From Morella rubra (lineage: Eukaryota > Streptophyta > Magnoliopsida > Fagales > Myricaceae): a stretch of DNA of 64,000 nucleotides. The notes beneath the pieces were generated by a model that worked only from the letters and a program-made list of their open reading frames with translations, was not told where the DNA came from and did not search any database. Made by a program: the position numbers and the translations under genes. Below are positions 12,001 to 24,000 of the stretch, one piece after another. How positions within the stretch are numbered: the first letter of the stretch is position 1; each line of letters begins with the position of its first letter. The stretch covers positions 14,888,747 to 14,952,746 of the forward strand of contig CM025852.1 of the NCBI GenBank assembly GCA_003952965.2. The letters are read 5' to 3'.

Positions 12001-15000
12001 ACCTTGGTGCTGTGTGGGGCGGAGGTGAGCCATTTCCGGAGTCTTAGATCCCTCCTTTTGTGCTTTGCAGAGGTCTCGGGCCTTAGCATAAATTTGTCTA
12101 AGTCCGAGGTTATTCCTATTGGTGTTGTTGATACCGTTCAGGATTTGGCGAGTATTTTAGAGTGTAGAGTGTCCTCCTTGCCAATGACATATCTTGGGCT
12201 TCCGTTAGGAGCTCGATTTAAGAGTGTTCATATTTGAGATGGGATCCTTGAGTAGATGGGGCAAAGGTTGGCAGGTTGGAAGTGCATGTATCTTTCTAAG
12301 GATGGTAGGCTTACTCTCATTAAGTCTACTCTCTCATGCCTTCCCACCTATTTTCTTTCCTTGTTCCCTATCCCGGTTGTGGTCGTTAATAAGTTGGAGA
12401 AGCTTCAGAGGGACTTCCTTTAGGGTAGTGATGGGGGTGTGCACAAATTACATCTTGTGAGGTGAGTTGGTGTGTTCTCATTTTCGAATGGGGGTTTGGG
12501 GCTCCAAAGTATTATGTTGTTCAATAGGGCTCTTTTGTGCAAGTGGTTGTGGCATTTTGCTCATGAGAGAGATAGGCTTTGGAGGGTTGTCATTGCTGCA
12601 AAATATGGGTGCACAGAGGGTCAGTGGAGAACTTGCCCAAGCAAGGGGTCCCATGGCGTGAGCCTGTGGCATTTCATTGGCAAGGGCTGGGATGATTTTA
12701 ATAAGCATATCAGATTTTTGGTGGGCAGTGGTTTGAGGATTAGCTTTTGGCATGAGTGGTGGTGTGGTGATCAACCCTTGTCTTTGGCTTTTCCAATTGT
12801 GTTTTCTTTGTCCAGGTGCAAGGAGGCCATGGTGGCAGAGTGTTTGGTGGACAGGGATGGCAATGTAGTGTGGAATGTTCCCTTTGTGAGATCTGCAAAT
12901 GATTGTGAGGTAGAGGAGTTTTCTGAGTTCTTTTCTCTCTTGTACCGTGCGGTGGTATGGCAAGGGGAGGATGATATGATGTCTTGGACTGGCTCCAAGA
13001 ATGGTGTTTTTTCAGTGAAGTCTATGTATAATTTCATTGCTAGGAGGAATAGCTTGTCTCTTCCTTGGAAAGGGGTGTGAAGGTCGAGATGTCCTTTGAG
13101 AGTCTCTTTCTTTGTTTGGGAGGCTATGCATGGGAGAATTCTCACGATTGATAATCTTCGAAGAAAAGGTGTCTACATGGCTGATTGGTGCTTTCTTTGC
13201 CAAGGTGATGGGGAGTCAGTTAACCATGTGCTTCTTCATTGTTCTTTGACGTGTGGGCTTTAGAATCATGTTCTTAGTTTCACGAACTTTCATTGGATGA
13301 TGCCGGAGAAGGTGGTGGATGTGCTTTGGAGTTGGAATAGGAGGCTTTCGAACCCGATTGCTAAGGCTATTTGGAGAATGATTCCTTCGTGCATTTGGTG
13401 GTGTCTTTGGAGGGAGCGAAACAATAGATGTTTTGAAGATGTTTCCTTGTCTTTGGTGAAATTGCAAGGGTTTATGTTGCTTTCCTTGTTTTGTTGGGCT
13501 AATGCGGTATTAGGCTGCATTTTTGTTGATTTTGATGATTTCTTTAGTTTTTTGCTTGTTTAGACTAAGCGCTTTCGGTATAGTCCTTTGTACTATTTTC
13601 GCTTTTTCTAATAAAATTGTCTTATAAAAAAAATAAAATATTACCTTGAAGATCATATAAGAAACTGATTTTTGGAGGCAAAGAAATGAAACCAGTAGGC
13701 TAGCATCTGATTAATGAAACAAAAGGAATGGGTTTTTCGGGTTGTAGATTCTGCAGGCAGCAAGGATTTTGGTGAACAGTTTTTCTTGATGTTTCGCCTT
13801 AGTGAATTTGGTGTTCTTAGGGTTTATATGGGCTGATAGATTTAGAGAAAGAGAGAAGGAGACGCTGCTATCTGCTTTAACTAGCGAAGAAAGTTAAAGA
13901 GTTTTTCTTAGGGTCTTTGTTTTTCTTAAAGGTGGCCACACTAAAAGTCTCCAATTTCTAGTAGGACTAGGTTTTCTTTGTCTTTTATTAGGATGACTTG
14001 TAATAGTAATACCTGACAGCAAATTTTGTTGATACTATTAAGTCTCAGCTGATTAAAATGGGATTGCATACCATGTCATGACATGTAAGAGTAATATCCT
14101 GGCCTTTTGCAATAAAACATACGAAAATTCCAGACGAGTAATATGGAAAGCTAACATTCTAATCAATCATCTCCGTTCTCCCTACCCCCAAAAGAAGAAT
14201 AAAATCCCCACGGGTCCAACAGAAGAAAAAGGAGACTCTCCTTGATCATGTGTCATACAAAGACTTATGTGATGAAGTACGATACTGACCCTATGGATTG
14301 TCCAGGTGCTTCCCCTATTTGAGGACAAGCAAGTCAGACTATCTCTGGGATGCACCTTGACCTATTCATCATTTGGGCTCTTTGGTGGTTGGATAATTTT
14401 GAATGTGAGGCCTTTCTTTATATTTTAGCACTCAGGTTTTGGAATTAGTAGATCCTTCTGTTCCATGAGAACCACAATGATTATTAGGGCTTGTGCAAGT
14501 GGTGTGCCTGTGGTGGTCTTGGCACATTATGAATGGGTGGTCTTGTATTTGGTGGAATATTTGGAAAGAGAGAAATGGGAGATGTTTTGAGGATGTGGCT
14601 GTGTCCTTGGAGTGTTAGAGGGCAATTTTTTTGCAGTCCTTGTTCTTGTGGGTGAATGCGTTGTTGGGTTCTCCCTTTTCGGAGTTTTTAGATTTCATTA
14701 GTTTTCTTGCTTGTTTGGTCTAGGAGCTTCAATATAGTTCTTTGTACTGTTTCTTCTATTCCTTTTCTTTTAATAAAATTGCCTTACTTATCAAAAAAAG
14801 AATCGGTGGTGAGGTTACTCCAGGTCTTTTATTCAACTTGTGGTAGGAAGAATGGGAGTGCCAGTGCAAGTGGTTGTGTTTTTAAAAAAATATATATATT
14901 CGTCTTTCATGTGCCACATGCTTCTAAATTTGCATATGGAAACATGCAGACATAAGTTCTGGTATTTGATAATTAGTACCTGCTTGTAGTCAGGTTTGTC

Positions 15001-18000
15001 ATCCATCATAGCCTGAGTAAATCAATGGAGACATACTACCAGGTTTTTTCCTCTTTTTCTATCTATGTTCACCTTTCTTCAAAATTATATTCTTTGTGTA
15101 ACCTCTCTTGCCACAGGAAAGTGGTCGAGCTGGAAGAGATGGACTCCCTTCTGAATGCTTGCTCTACTTTAGGGCTGCTGATGTTCCTAGGCAGGTAAGT
15201 TACGCTTCTATATAAATGCATATGTAGCGCACACACCAGTATATAAATATATATATATATATATACCCTTTGCCTACTATTCTAAAATCATTGAATTTGA
15301 AATTCTCTTGGCAGAGTTCCATGGTCTTCTATGAAAATTCCGGATTGCAGAATCTCTATGACATAGTACGATATTGTCAGGTACTGTTCTCTATATCATT
15401 GACGTCAACACTAAATTTGGTTCTGAGGTATGAGGGTAGAGGAAACAGAGAGGAAGATCCACTTTTATAACCTCTTTCCATGGGTTTCTCTTGCCAACCT
15501 TAGAACCCAGAAGAGGTTATGATTCCCTTTCTTTCCCCGTCTCCATTTTTGTAGGTTCTTAATTAATGCACAACATTAACTTAGCCTTACATTTTGCTGC
15601 TTTTTTGTGTTTTGTTTAGAATGGTTCATTCGAAATTTTCCTGGAATATACTTGTTGCATTAGTTCTTCCCTCTAATATACTTCTGTCACATTGCTGGAC
15701 AGAAAAGGTCAATCCCTTGAATTCGTAGCCTTACTCCAACAATGGAGAAGGCAACCATCTGCACTTAGTCATCTCCTTTGCTATAGAAATGTTGTCCATG
15801 ATTGTATTATACCATCTGTTCGGTGTCTCGTGAATCCAAGGACAGTTGACATAATCTTGTTCTGTGTTTGTATCTAAACTAATATATTGTCAAAATACAA
15901 TCTTGGTGCTTGAATTATGTCTCAGATTGTAATTTGTCTTATCATCATGTGAGCGCCAATTGTTGACAAGATAGATTCTTTTTCCAACTTCTCTTTTGAC
16001 TATTGACATGATATGTTAGTGGGACACCATGTTACTAGCAGTCCTAAGTAAGCTACTTACACATGGCATGATTCTGTTGATTGTGTGAGGTCTGGTGTGG
16101 CCTAATGTGTCACGTTAGCAGTCCAAGGATACGTGGGGAGAAAAACTCTACCATGTTGGCAATTGCCACTTGTGTTCTTAGAATAACAATAACCTAATTG
16201 ACACAATCCATAATTCTGGCATTGCCATTTGACACTGATTTTGAGGACTAAAATCGTCTTTCGACTACTAACATTATTTAAGGATAACTTTTTTTTTTTT
16301 TTTTGATAAGTAAGCACAATATTATTAGAAAGGCAGAAGAAGGAGGAGTCAACTACAGTACAAAGGCTGTACCGGAGTCACTCAAGTCATACAAATGAAA
16401 AAGCTGAGAAAATCAAAAAAGTCCAAAGAAAGAGAGAAAAAAACACTTCGGCATGCAAACTCTGAAGCGACCTAGAGGAATCCTCGAAGCACCTCCTATT
16501 TCGCTCCCTCCAAAGACACCACCAAATACACGCAGGAACCATCCTCCAAATAACCTTCGCTAAAGGATCCACAAAATGTCGACCCCAACAAATAGGACAT
16601 CAACCACCCTTTCAGGCATAATCCAATGCACATTCAGAATCCCAAGGACATGCATCCAAAGGCCTCTAGCAACCGGGCAATGCAATAACAAATGATTAAC
16701 AGATTCTCCAGCAGCCTTGCACATATAACACCACTCAATGGCATAAACACCCCTTTTGCGGAGGTTATCAATAGTCAAAATCCGTCCATGCGTAGCCTCC
16801 CAAACAAAGAAAGACATCTCGATGGGACCTTGGACTTCCACACCCCACGCCAAGGGAAAGAAACAGACCTATCACACGGAGAGAAAATCAAAGAAAGACT
16901 TAACTGAGAAACACCCCCCTTAGAACCCAACCAGAACATCACATCCGCCCTACCACTTCTCGCCCTTTCATAAAGAATAGAATAAAAAGCAGCAAACTCC
17001 TCCAATTCCCAATCATTGGATCTGCAATATTCCACACTAAAAAATGAGAACCAACCTCCATACAATCCACCACCAAGGCATCCTTACAGCAAGAGAGAGA
17101 GAAGGCTAAAGGAAAAGAACGGCTAGAACTCTCCCATCACACCATTTGTCATGCCAAAACTGAGACGCTGACCATCTCCAACACCAACCTAATATGCTCA
17201 TAAAAAGCATCCCAACCTTTATAATGTGTTTCCAAAGGCTAACCCAAAGGAACCTCACGAGGACAAGGAGATCCACCCACCATCTGTTGTACCGTATTTT
17301 GCTGCAATAACACTTCTCCACAATCTATCCCTCTCATTGCAAAACGCCACAACCACTTGCCCAACAAAGCTTTGTTGAACAAAAAGAGCCTCCTAAGCCC
17401 TAACCCTCCAGAATGAATAGGAGAACACACCTTCTCCCAACTGAGTAAATGGAATTTGTGAACACCATCTTCACTACCCCATAGAAAATCTCTTTGTAAC
17501 TTTTCAATTCTTAAGGCCACAACACTTGGGATAGGAAAAAGAGATAAAAAATAAGTAGGGAGACTAGAAAGAGTAGATTTAATCAAGGTAATCCTACCAC
17601 CCTTGGATAAATACATACGCTTCCATCCCGCCAACCTTCTCCCATCCTCTCCAAAATACCATCCCAAATTTGCACACTTTTGTAACGGGCACCCAAAGGA
17701 AGCCCCAATAAGTCATAGGCAAAGCAGATACGCTACAACCCAATAAAGACGCCAACCCCTGGACATTACCAACATTACCAATAGGAATAACCTCCGATTT
17801 GGACAAATTAACCTTCAATCCCGAAACTGCTTCAAAACACAACAACAAACACCGAATACCACGAATTTGACCCTCCTCAGCCCCACACATAAGAAGGGTA
17901 TCATCGGCAAAAAGCAAGTGAGAAACACTAATATCCGCTCCACCCACACCACCAACCTTGAAACCATCAACCACCCCAAGCGAAACCACCTTCGTCAACA

Positions 18001-21000
18001 TTCTAGAAAGAGCCTCCATAACAATAACAAACAAGAGAGGGGAAAGAGGGTCTCCTTGTCTCAAGCCCCGAGAACTACCAAAAAACCCCTCCGGTGACCC
18101 ATTCACAATCACAGAGAATTTGATCGTAGAAATACAGAATTCAATCCAGCTGCACCACCTGTCACCAAACCCGCATCTTCTCAAAAGATATAACAGAAAA
18201 TTCCAATTAACGTGGTCATAAGCTTTGTGAATGTCCAGCTTACACAACAATCCTGGCTCACCCATTCTTGCCTAGAATCAATACATTCGTTTGCAACCAA
18301 AACGGAATCCAAAATCTGCCGGCCCCCCACAAAAGCATTTTGAGAAGGCGAGATAAGCCGTTTCCTATTTGCCAAAACCTTAGCAAGGATTTTATAAATG
18401 CCCCCCACCAAGCTTATTGGGCGGAAATCTTTTAGCTCCACAGCTTCCGATTTCTTAGGGATGAGAACAACAAAATTGGCATTAAGGCTACGAGCAAATC
18501 GCCCATACCGAGCATATTCATTGAAAACAGAAATAACATCTCCTTTAATAACCTCCCAGCAAGATTGATAAAAAGCTAAAGGCCTCGGGGCTTTATCTCC
18601 ATTAAGACTTCTAACAACCCCAAACACCTCATCCTTCTCAAAGGGTCGTTCTAACCAAACCGCCTCCTCCCCAGAAATCATATCAAACTCCAAACCATCC
18701 AACGAGGGTCTCCAAGGGAAAGGCTCCTCATACAAGGTTGAATAGAAACTAACAATCCTCGATGAGATATCCGCAAGGTCCTCCACCACTTCCCCGTCCA
18801 CCTCAAGAAGAGAAATAGAGTTAGATTTTCTATTGGAATTCGCAACACGATGGAAGAATTTCGTGCATCTATCCCCTCTTTAAGCCACAAAGCACGAGAT
18901 TTCTGTTCCAACTCACTTCTTCCAAATCAATCAGCTGATCTAACTCCCACATAATCCCTAACTTCCTCTCCATACCCCTCATTCATCATAGATAACTCTC
19001 TCACGCCCTTACGAGATTCACCCTTCATTCCACACTATTAAACCAAAGCTTTTAACTTTAAATGAAGCACAACTAGGAGATCCCGAAAAATCATAACTCA
19101 CCACTCCCTAACATGATCCACAAACCCCTCTACCTGCAACCACATATTTTAAAATCTGAATGGTGTCTTCCCAACCGAACCACTTTCCAAAATAAGAGGA
19201 AAGTGATCAGAATACAAACGTGGCAGCCTATGCTGGATAACCTCCGGAAATAACGTTTCCCACTCTGAAGTAAACATAAATCTATCAATCCTGGACCAAG
19301 ATTGAGACGAGCGATTATTCGACCACGTGAATAAACCCCTAACCAATGGCATATCCACCAATCCATTCTCAGAGATAAAATCGAAAAAAGCATACATGCA
19401 ACTCTCAAAACCTCCAGATCCCGACCACTCACCAGGGAAACATGTGACATTAAAGTCACCACCAATACACCACGGCAGATTCCACCAAGAGAACATACCC
19501 GCCAACTTGTCCCATAGCAGACTTCTAGAGGATTCATCATTGGGGCCATAAACCCCAGAAAAGGCCCAAGAACACCCATCCTCCACATTATTAAACGCCA
19601 CCGAAAGGGAATAAAGACCTACACTACAATCCACCATCTCCAACACCTGAGAATCCCATAAAAGCAATATACCTCTAGAGGCACCGTTCGCCGGCAAACT
19701 AGTCCATCGCACATGAGGACCACCCCACAAGCACCGCACTAAAGCCTTCGACACAGCACCTACTTTTGTCTCCTGAAAACACAAAAGATCCGGTTCCAAC
19801 TACGTACTAAATTCCCAATCCTACTACATTTGACCTTGTCATTAAGACCCCAGACATTCCAACTTAGTATTCGAGGCTTCATTAACAACCCGAAGTGGCT
19901 CGCTCCCCTTCTTGCATGTCCGAGAAACGGACGCCTGCCCCTCATAATTAATCGAGGACACCAATCCTTTCATTTCCCTTACCAACTTCCCCCCCGCTCG
20001 ACTAGGATATGTCCTATCCATAAGCTCTCTATGTTCTTCCAACTCTTCAAACAGAGACATCAATTTATCTTCATACCCCTCACATGACACCCCCACCATT
20101 TTCTGGAAGGAAGACACCATTTTCAACACCCATTGAGATTTAGGATAACATATCTGCACAGGGTCCCAACTCGGCTCAGAAAACCCATCACAAACGCCAA
20201 ACACAACCCCTCCCGCCTCTGCACCCAATACTAACATATCATTCCTTAATGGCCTTTCAGCGGAACCAACCACACCATCCTGACATGCAACCAACTGCAA
20301 TTCACTCCCCGAAGCAGATTCACCCACCAACAAACCAGGCCTCCCCACAGACTCCCTCAAAATATCCGCAACACCCTCCTTCTCGGCAACAAACATTGCC
20401 CAGAAAAAACAGGAGACTCAACCCGTCCCTTAGAACAGGCCACAGGAACTCACCTTAAAATCCTTGCCGTGAAGTGGGTAGAAGGGAAGTTTCAAGCCCC
20501 AAAGCATGAGAGATCACGTTGGCAGCAACAGGAACCACCTCCGAAGCCTCTACCGACAAAGCAGAATCAACTACGACAGGTGACCTTTCATTTCTCACGG
20601 TAGAAAACAGACCCAGGGCCAGAACAGGGCTGTCGATGGTGGCTAGGGGATCATCCGGCATACTCGCACCAGCTTCTCCACGCTCGAGCCACTCAACAAA
20701 GATCACTAAAAGAGGGAGACTCCGGTTAGCCTCTAGGCTATCAAGCCCCCTGCCACCGACAGTGGGGTGACGTGGCCGAGATCATCCGTCGTCGCAGGCT
20801 TGCTGTACACAAATGGACCGGGATAAGGCCCACCCCCATCTGCCAACAAGACAAGCCCACTCCCTGCCCCACTAGCCAACAAAGGCCTAGCTTTCGGGCT
20901 AACAGAAGGCCCAGGCTGAGACCCATTCGATCCCCCTTCCACAGAGCCCACCCTTCAACTACGGCAGGCGACCTTTCATCTCTCACGGCAGAAAACAGAC

Positions 21001-24000
21001 CCAGGGCCGGAACAAGGCTGTCGACGGTGGCTGGGGGATCATCCAGCGTAGTCGCACCAGCTTCTCCACTCATCAGGCCCCGCTTTATCTCCATTAAGCA
21101 TCCTTCTCAAAGGGTCGTTCTAACCAAACCGCCTCCTCCCCAGAAATCATATCAAACTCCAAACCATCCAACGAGGGTCTCCAAGGGAAAGGCTCCTCAT
21201 ACAAGGTTGAATAGAAACTAACAATCCTCGATGAGATATCCGCAAGGTCCTCCACCACTTCCCCGTCCACCTCAAGAAGAGAAATAGAGTTAGATTTTCT
21301 ATTGGAATTGCAACAGATGGAAAATTTCGTGCAGATCCCTTCTTAAGCCACAAAGCCTGGGGATCTAACTCCCTCATAATCCCTAACTTCCTATCCACAC
21401 CCTCAGTATCAAGACCCTTCCTCATCCAACCCATCCAGCGATAACTCTCTCATCAAAGCCGCTTACGAGATGAGAGATCACCAAATACTTCTTTATTCCA
21501 CACATCTTGCTTCAAAGCTTTAAATGAAGCACATAACGATCCCGCGCCACCACTCCCTAACAGATCCACAAACCCCTCTACCTGCAACCACATATTTTAA
21601 AATCGTCTTCCCAACCCCAACCGAACCACTTTCCAAAATAAGAGGAAAGTGATCAGAATACAAACGTGGCAGGCTGGATAACCTCCATCCCACTGAAGTA
21701 AACATAAATCTATCAATCCTGGACCAAGATTGAGACGAGCATTCGACCACGTGAATAAACCCCTTGGCATAAAATCGAAAAAAGCACATGCAACTCTCAA
21801 AACCTCCATCCCGACCACTCACCAGGGAAACATGTGACACAGTCGCATCTCCGCAGGTCATAAGACTTCCTGCACCATGTACACCTGCTTCAAAATGGAC
21901 GTTAGCGGGAGATGTCTAGCCTCCAGGCTATCACCGGCGAGCCCCCTGCCACCGAGACATCCATGGTGGCATCCTCGTCGCAGGTCATAAACTTGCACCT
22001 GTACACCTGCTTCAAATGGACCGGGATATGTCTAGGCCCACCCCCATCTGCCAACAAGACAAGCCCACTCCCTGCCCCACCAGCCAACAAAGGCCTAGGT
22101 TTCGGGCTAAAAGAAGGCCCAGGCTGAGACCCATTCGATCCCCCTTTCACAGTAGCCCACTCTTCACCTTTACCTTCCGCCCTCCACACCCAAGGACCAC
22201 AAGATTTGGTCGAGCTCCATACTAAGACAGAGCAATTTTTTCCTTAAAGCAGACATACAACATCTGTCCCCCCTAAAGCTAATGACGACCCGTCAACAAA
22301 CGAGGGAGCCTTGGGAATAACAACAAAGTCCTGACCTGCATGCCTTTCCTGCAAACAGAGTGTCGGCTCTCCTTTATTTCCTTTTTCTCCATAACACTCC
22401 ACAGACGAAGCCTGCATGCCTACATCCACCAACGACTTCTTCATCTTGACAGCATCGGCGAAGGACAGCCCTCCCCTCAGCCCATGATGCCCAGAAACAC
22501 CAGAACCAAGCTGACCAGCCTACCCACCACTAACTCTTCTAAGGTGGTCGACCACCTCTTGGAACACTCCAGTCAGCAGCCTCCAACCTTCTCCTCCCTT
22601 CCCTTTAGGGACCATGACCGCGCCCCTGCGACGACCTTCGCTGTACTCTATAATGGCTACATACCTCCCCGCCTTGTTAACATATCTCTAAGCCAGAAAT
22701 GCTCGAGAATAATCGTTGGCCTTAGAAACATAGGAACTGTCTCCATCAGCTGCCTTAAGCTTTTCTCCCATATTAAGCACCCATACAGCGCCATATTTCC
22801 TGAAGGAAATCGCACTAACAGACTTCCGGCTCCATTCCGTAAGCTTGACAACACCTCCAACACTAACAGATACGTGAAATTCTTTAGCCTCTACTCTAAA
22901 GCTCCCGAAGAAACTCATTCTCGTCTAAAACTACCTCTCGCATCCACCAACACTGGAACTTCCCCGAGAGAGGACGAAAGATACTTAGGATTTTCTATAT
23001 AACATTTTCATATTCATGGCTGAAGTTAGAATCTTCATTATCAACACTATTGTTATGTGGAATTAGACATTTTTGTTTTCACTACTGTTAGGGTTTAGCA
23101 AAATGAGAGAACGAGATCATTCCACTGTTAGGGTTCTAGCAAAAGAGAGAATGAATCAGAACTTCTATTAGATAGAGAATAAATGAATACATGGTAGAAA
23201 AAGCATTAATTGACACCCCCCCTCAAGCTGAGCATATATATATATATATATATATATCATATAGTTGTAGCTTGGAACATATGAACTTCCACTAACTACC
23301 AAACACAACTTTAGTAAACAAATTGTGTATAGATGTCTTCATCAAATATTTTGTCCCGATTGAACTGATAAATGACCTCAATATGTTTCGTCTCTCGTGA
23401 AACACTGAATTAGATGCGATGTGTACAGCTGCCTGATTGTCACAAAACAATCGAATAGAAGTTGGAGTTGAAAAACCAATCTCCTGGAGAAAATGTTGCA
23501 ACCACGTCAATTCGCTTGTTGTATGTGTCATCACCCTATATTTTTGCTTTTGCACTTGACCTTACAACCACAGTCTGTTTCTTCCTTTTCCATGTGACGA
23601 AGTTACCTCCAAGGAATGTACAATATCCTGTAGTGGAGTGTCTATTTGAAGGAGAACCTACCCAGCCTGTATCAGTGAATCCTTCTCCCCGGAGATATCC
23701 ATTTTGCCTGTACAATATCCCAAGAGCGAAAGACTTCTTCAAATACTGAATGATATGTCTAAATGCCTTCCAATGAGAAACTCGAGGAGTATCCAAAAAC
23801 TGGCTTACAACGCTAACTGCATATAATATATTTGGCCTAATAATGGTGAGATAATTTAACTTACCGACCAAACGACGATACGTACCAGGTTCTTCAAACA
23901 ACTCTCTTTCATCTTTCAATAATTTCTAGTCAGGGTCCATAGGAGCATCAACAGGACGAGCTCCCAAGCGGTTTGTCTTCTCCAACAAATCAAGTACATA

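Larger units (their letters stand above)
7334..13637 (+). mobile_element. L1-type LINE, + strand, with nested TRIM
   Basis: ORF1-like frames, an apurinic-type endonuclease, a reverse transcriptase with FADD box and a C-terminal zf-RVT region lie in canonical order and end in AATAAA plus an A-rich tail. The flanks ATATTACCTTGAAGAT (7318-7333 and 13638-13653) are identical 16-bp target duplications. A further copy of this 16-mer at 7901-7916 reflects a duplication of the 5' end. It lies in sense orientation inside the RECQL2 intron. Multiple stops and frameshifts show that it is dead. Confidence 0.88.
3361..14989 (+). other. 11.6-kb RECQL2 intron filled with transposable elements
   Basis: Bounded by donor GTAAGT after exon 6 and acceptor TTGTAG before exon 7. 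It holds gypsy and copia remnants, one 6.3-kb LINE with a nested TRIM, and short LINE tails. 3361-3940 contains no recognisable feature. Confidence 0.9.
16290..23000 (-). mobile_element. L1-type LINE, - strand, internally rearranged
   Basis: A poly(T) run and GATAAGTAAG at 16290-16314 mark the 3' end. Going right come zf-RVT, RT, endonuclease and ORF1, whose start [18 protein letters not shown] lies at 22918. Between the ORF1 parts, 21082-21860 repeats RT and endonuclease sequence, and other ORF1 blocks occur two times. The 5' boundary near 23000 is approximate and I could not find a convincing target duplication. Confidence 0.83.

Noticed and set aside
12478-13145. Overlapping - strand frames of 161 and 124 codons
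   Set aside because: Antisense to the LINE zf-RVT region, which is clearly coding-derived on the + strand.
14500-14880. A target duplication GTGCAAGTGGT around the + strand LINE tail
   Set aside because: The words at about 14492 and 14866 match over only some 12 bases, and the right copy is 60 bp beyond the A tail, so I do not claim it.
22340-23002. A 220-codon open frame on the + strand
   Set aside because: It is the antisense of LINE ORF1 ([14 protein letters not shown] on the - strand) and has no domain of its own.
23225-23260. (AT)n run as a CRISPR-like or regulatory array
   Set aside because: Simple microsatellite; likewise (TA)n at about 15243-15264. No spacer-repeat structure anywhere in the window.
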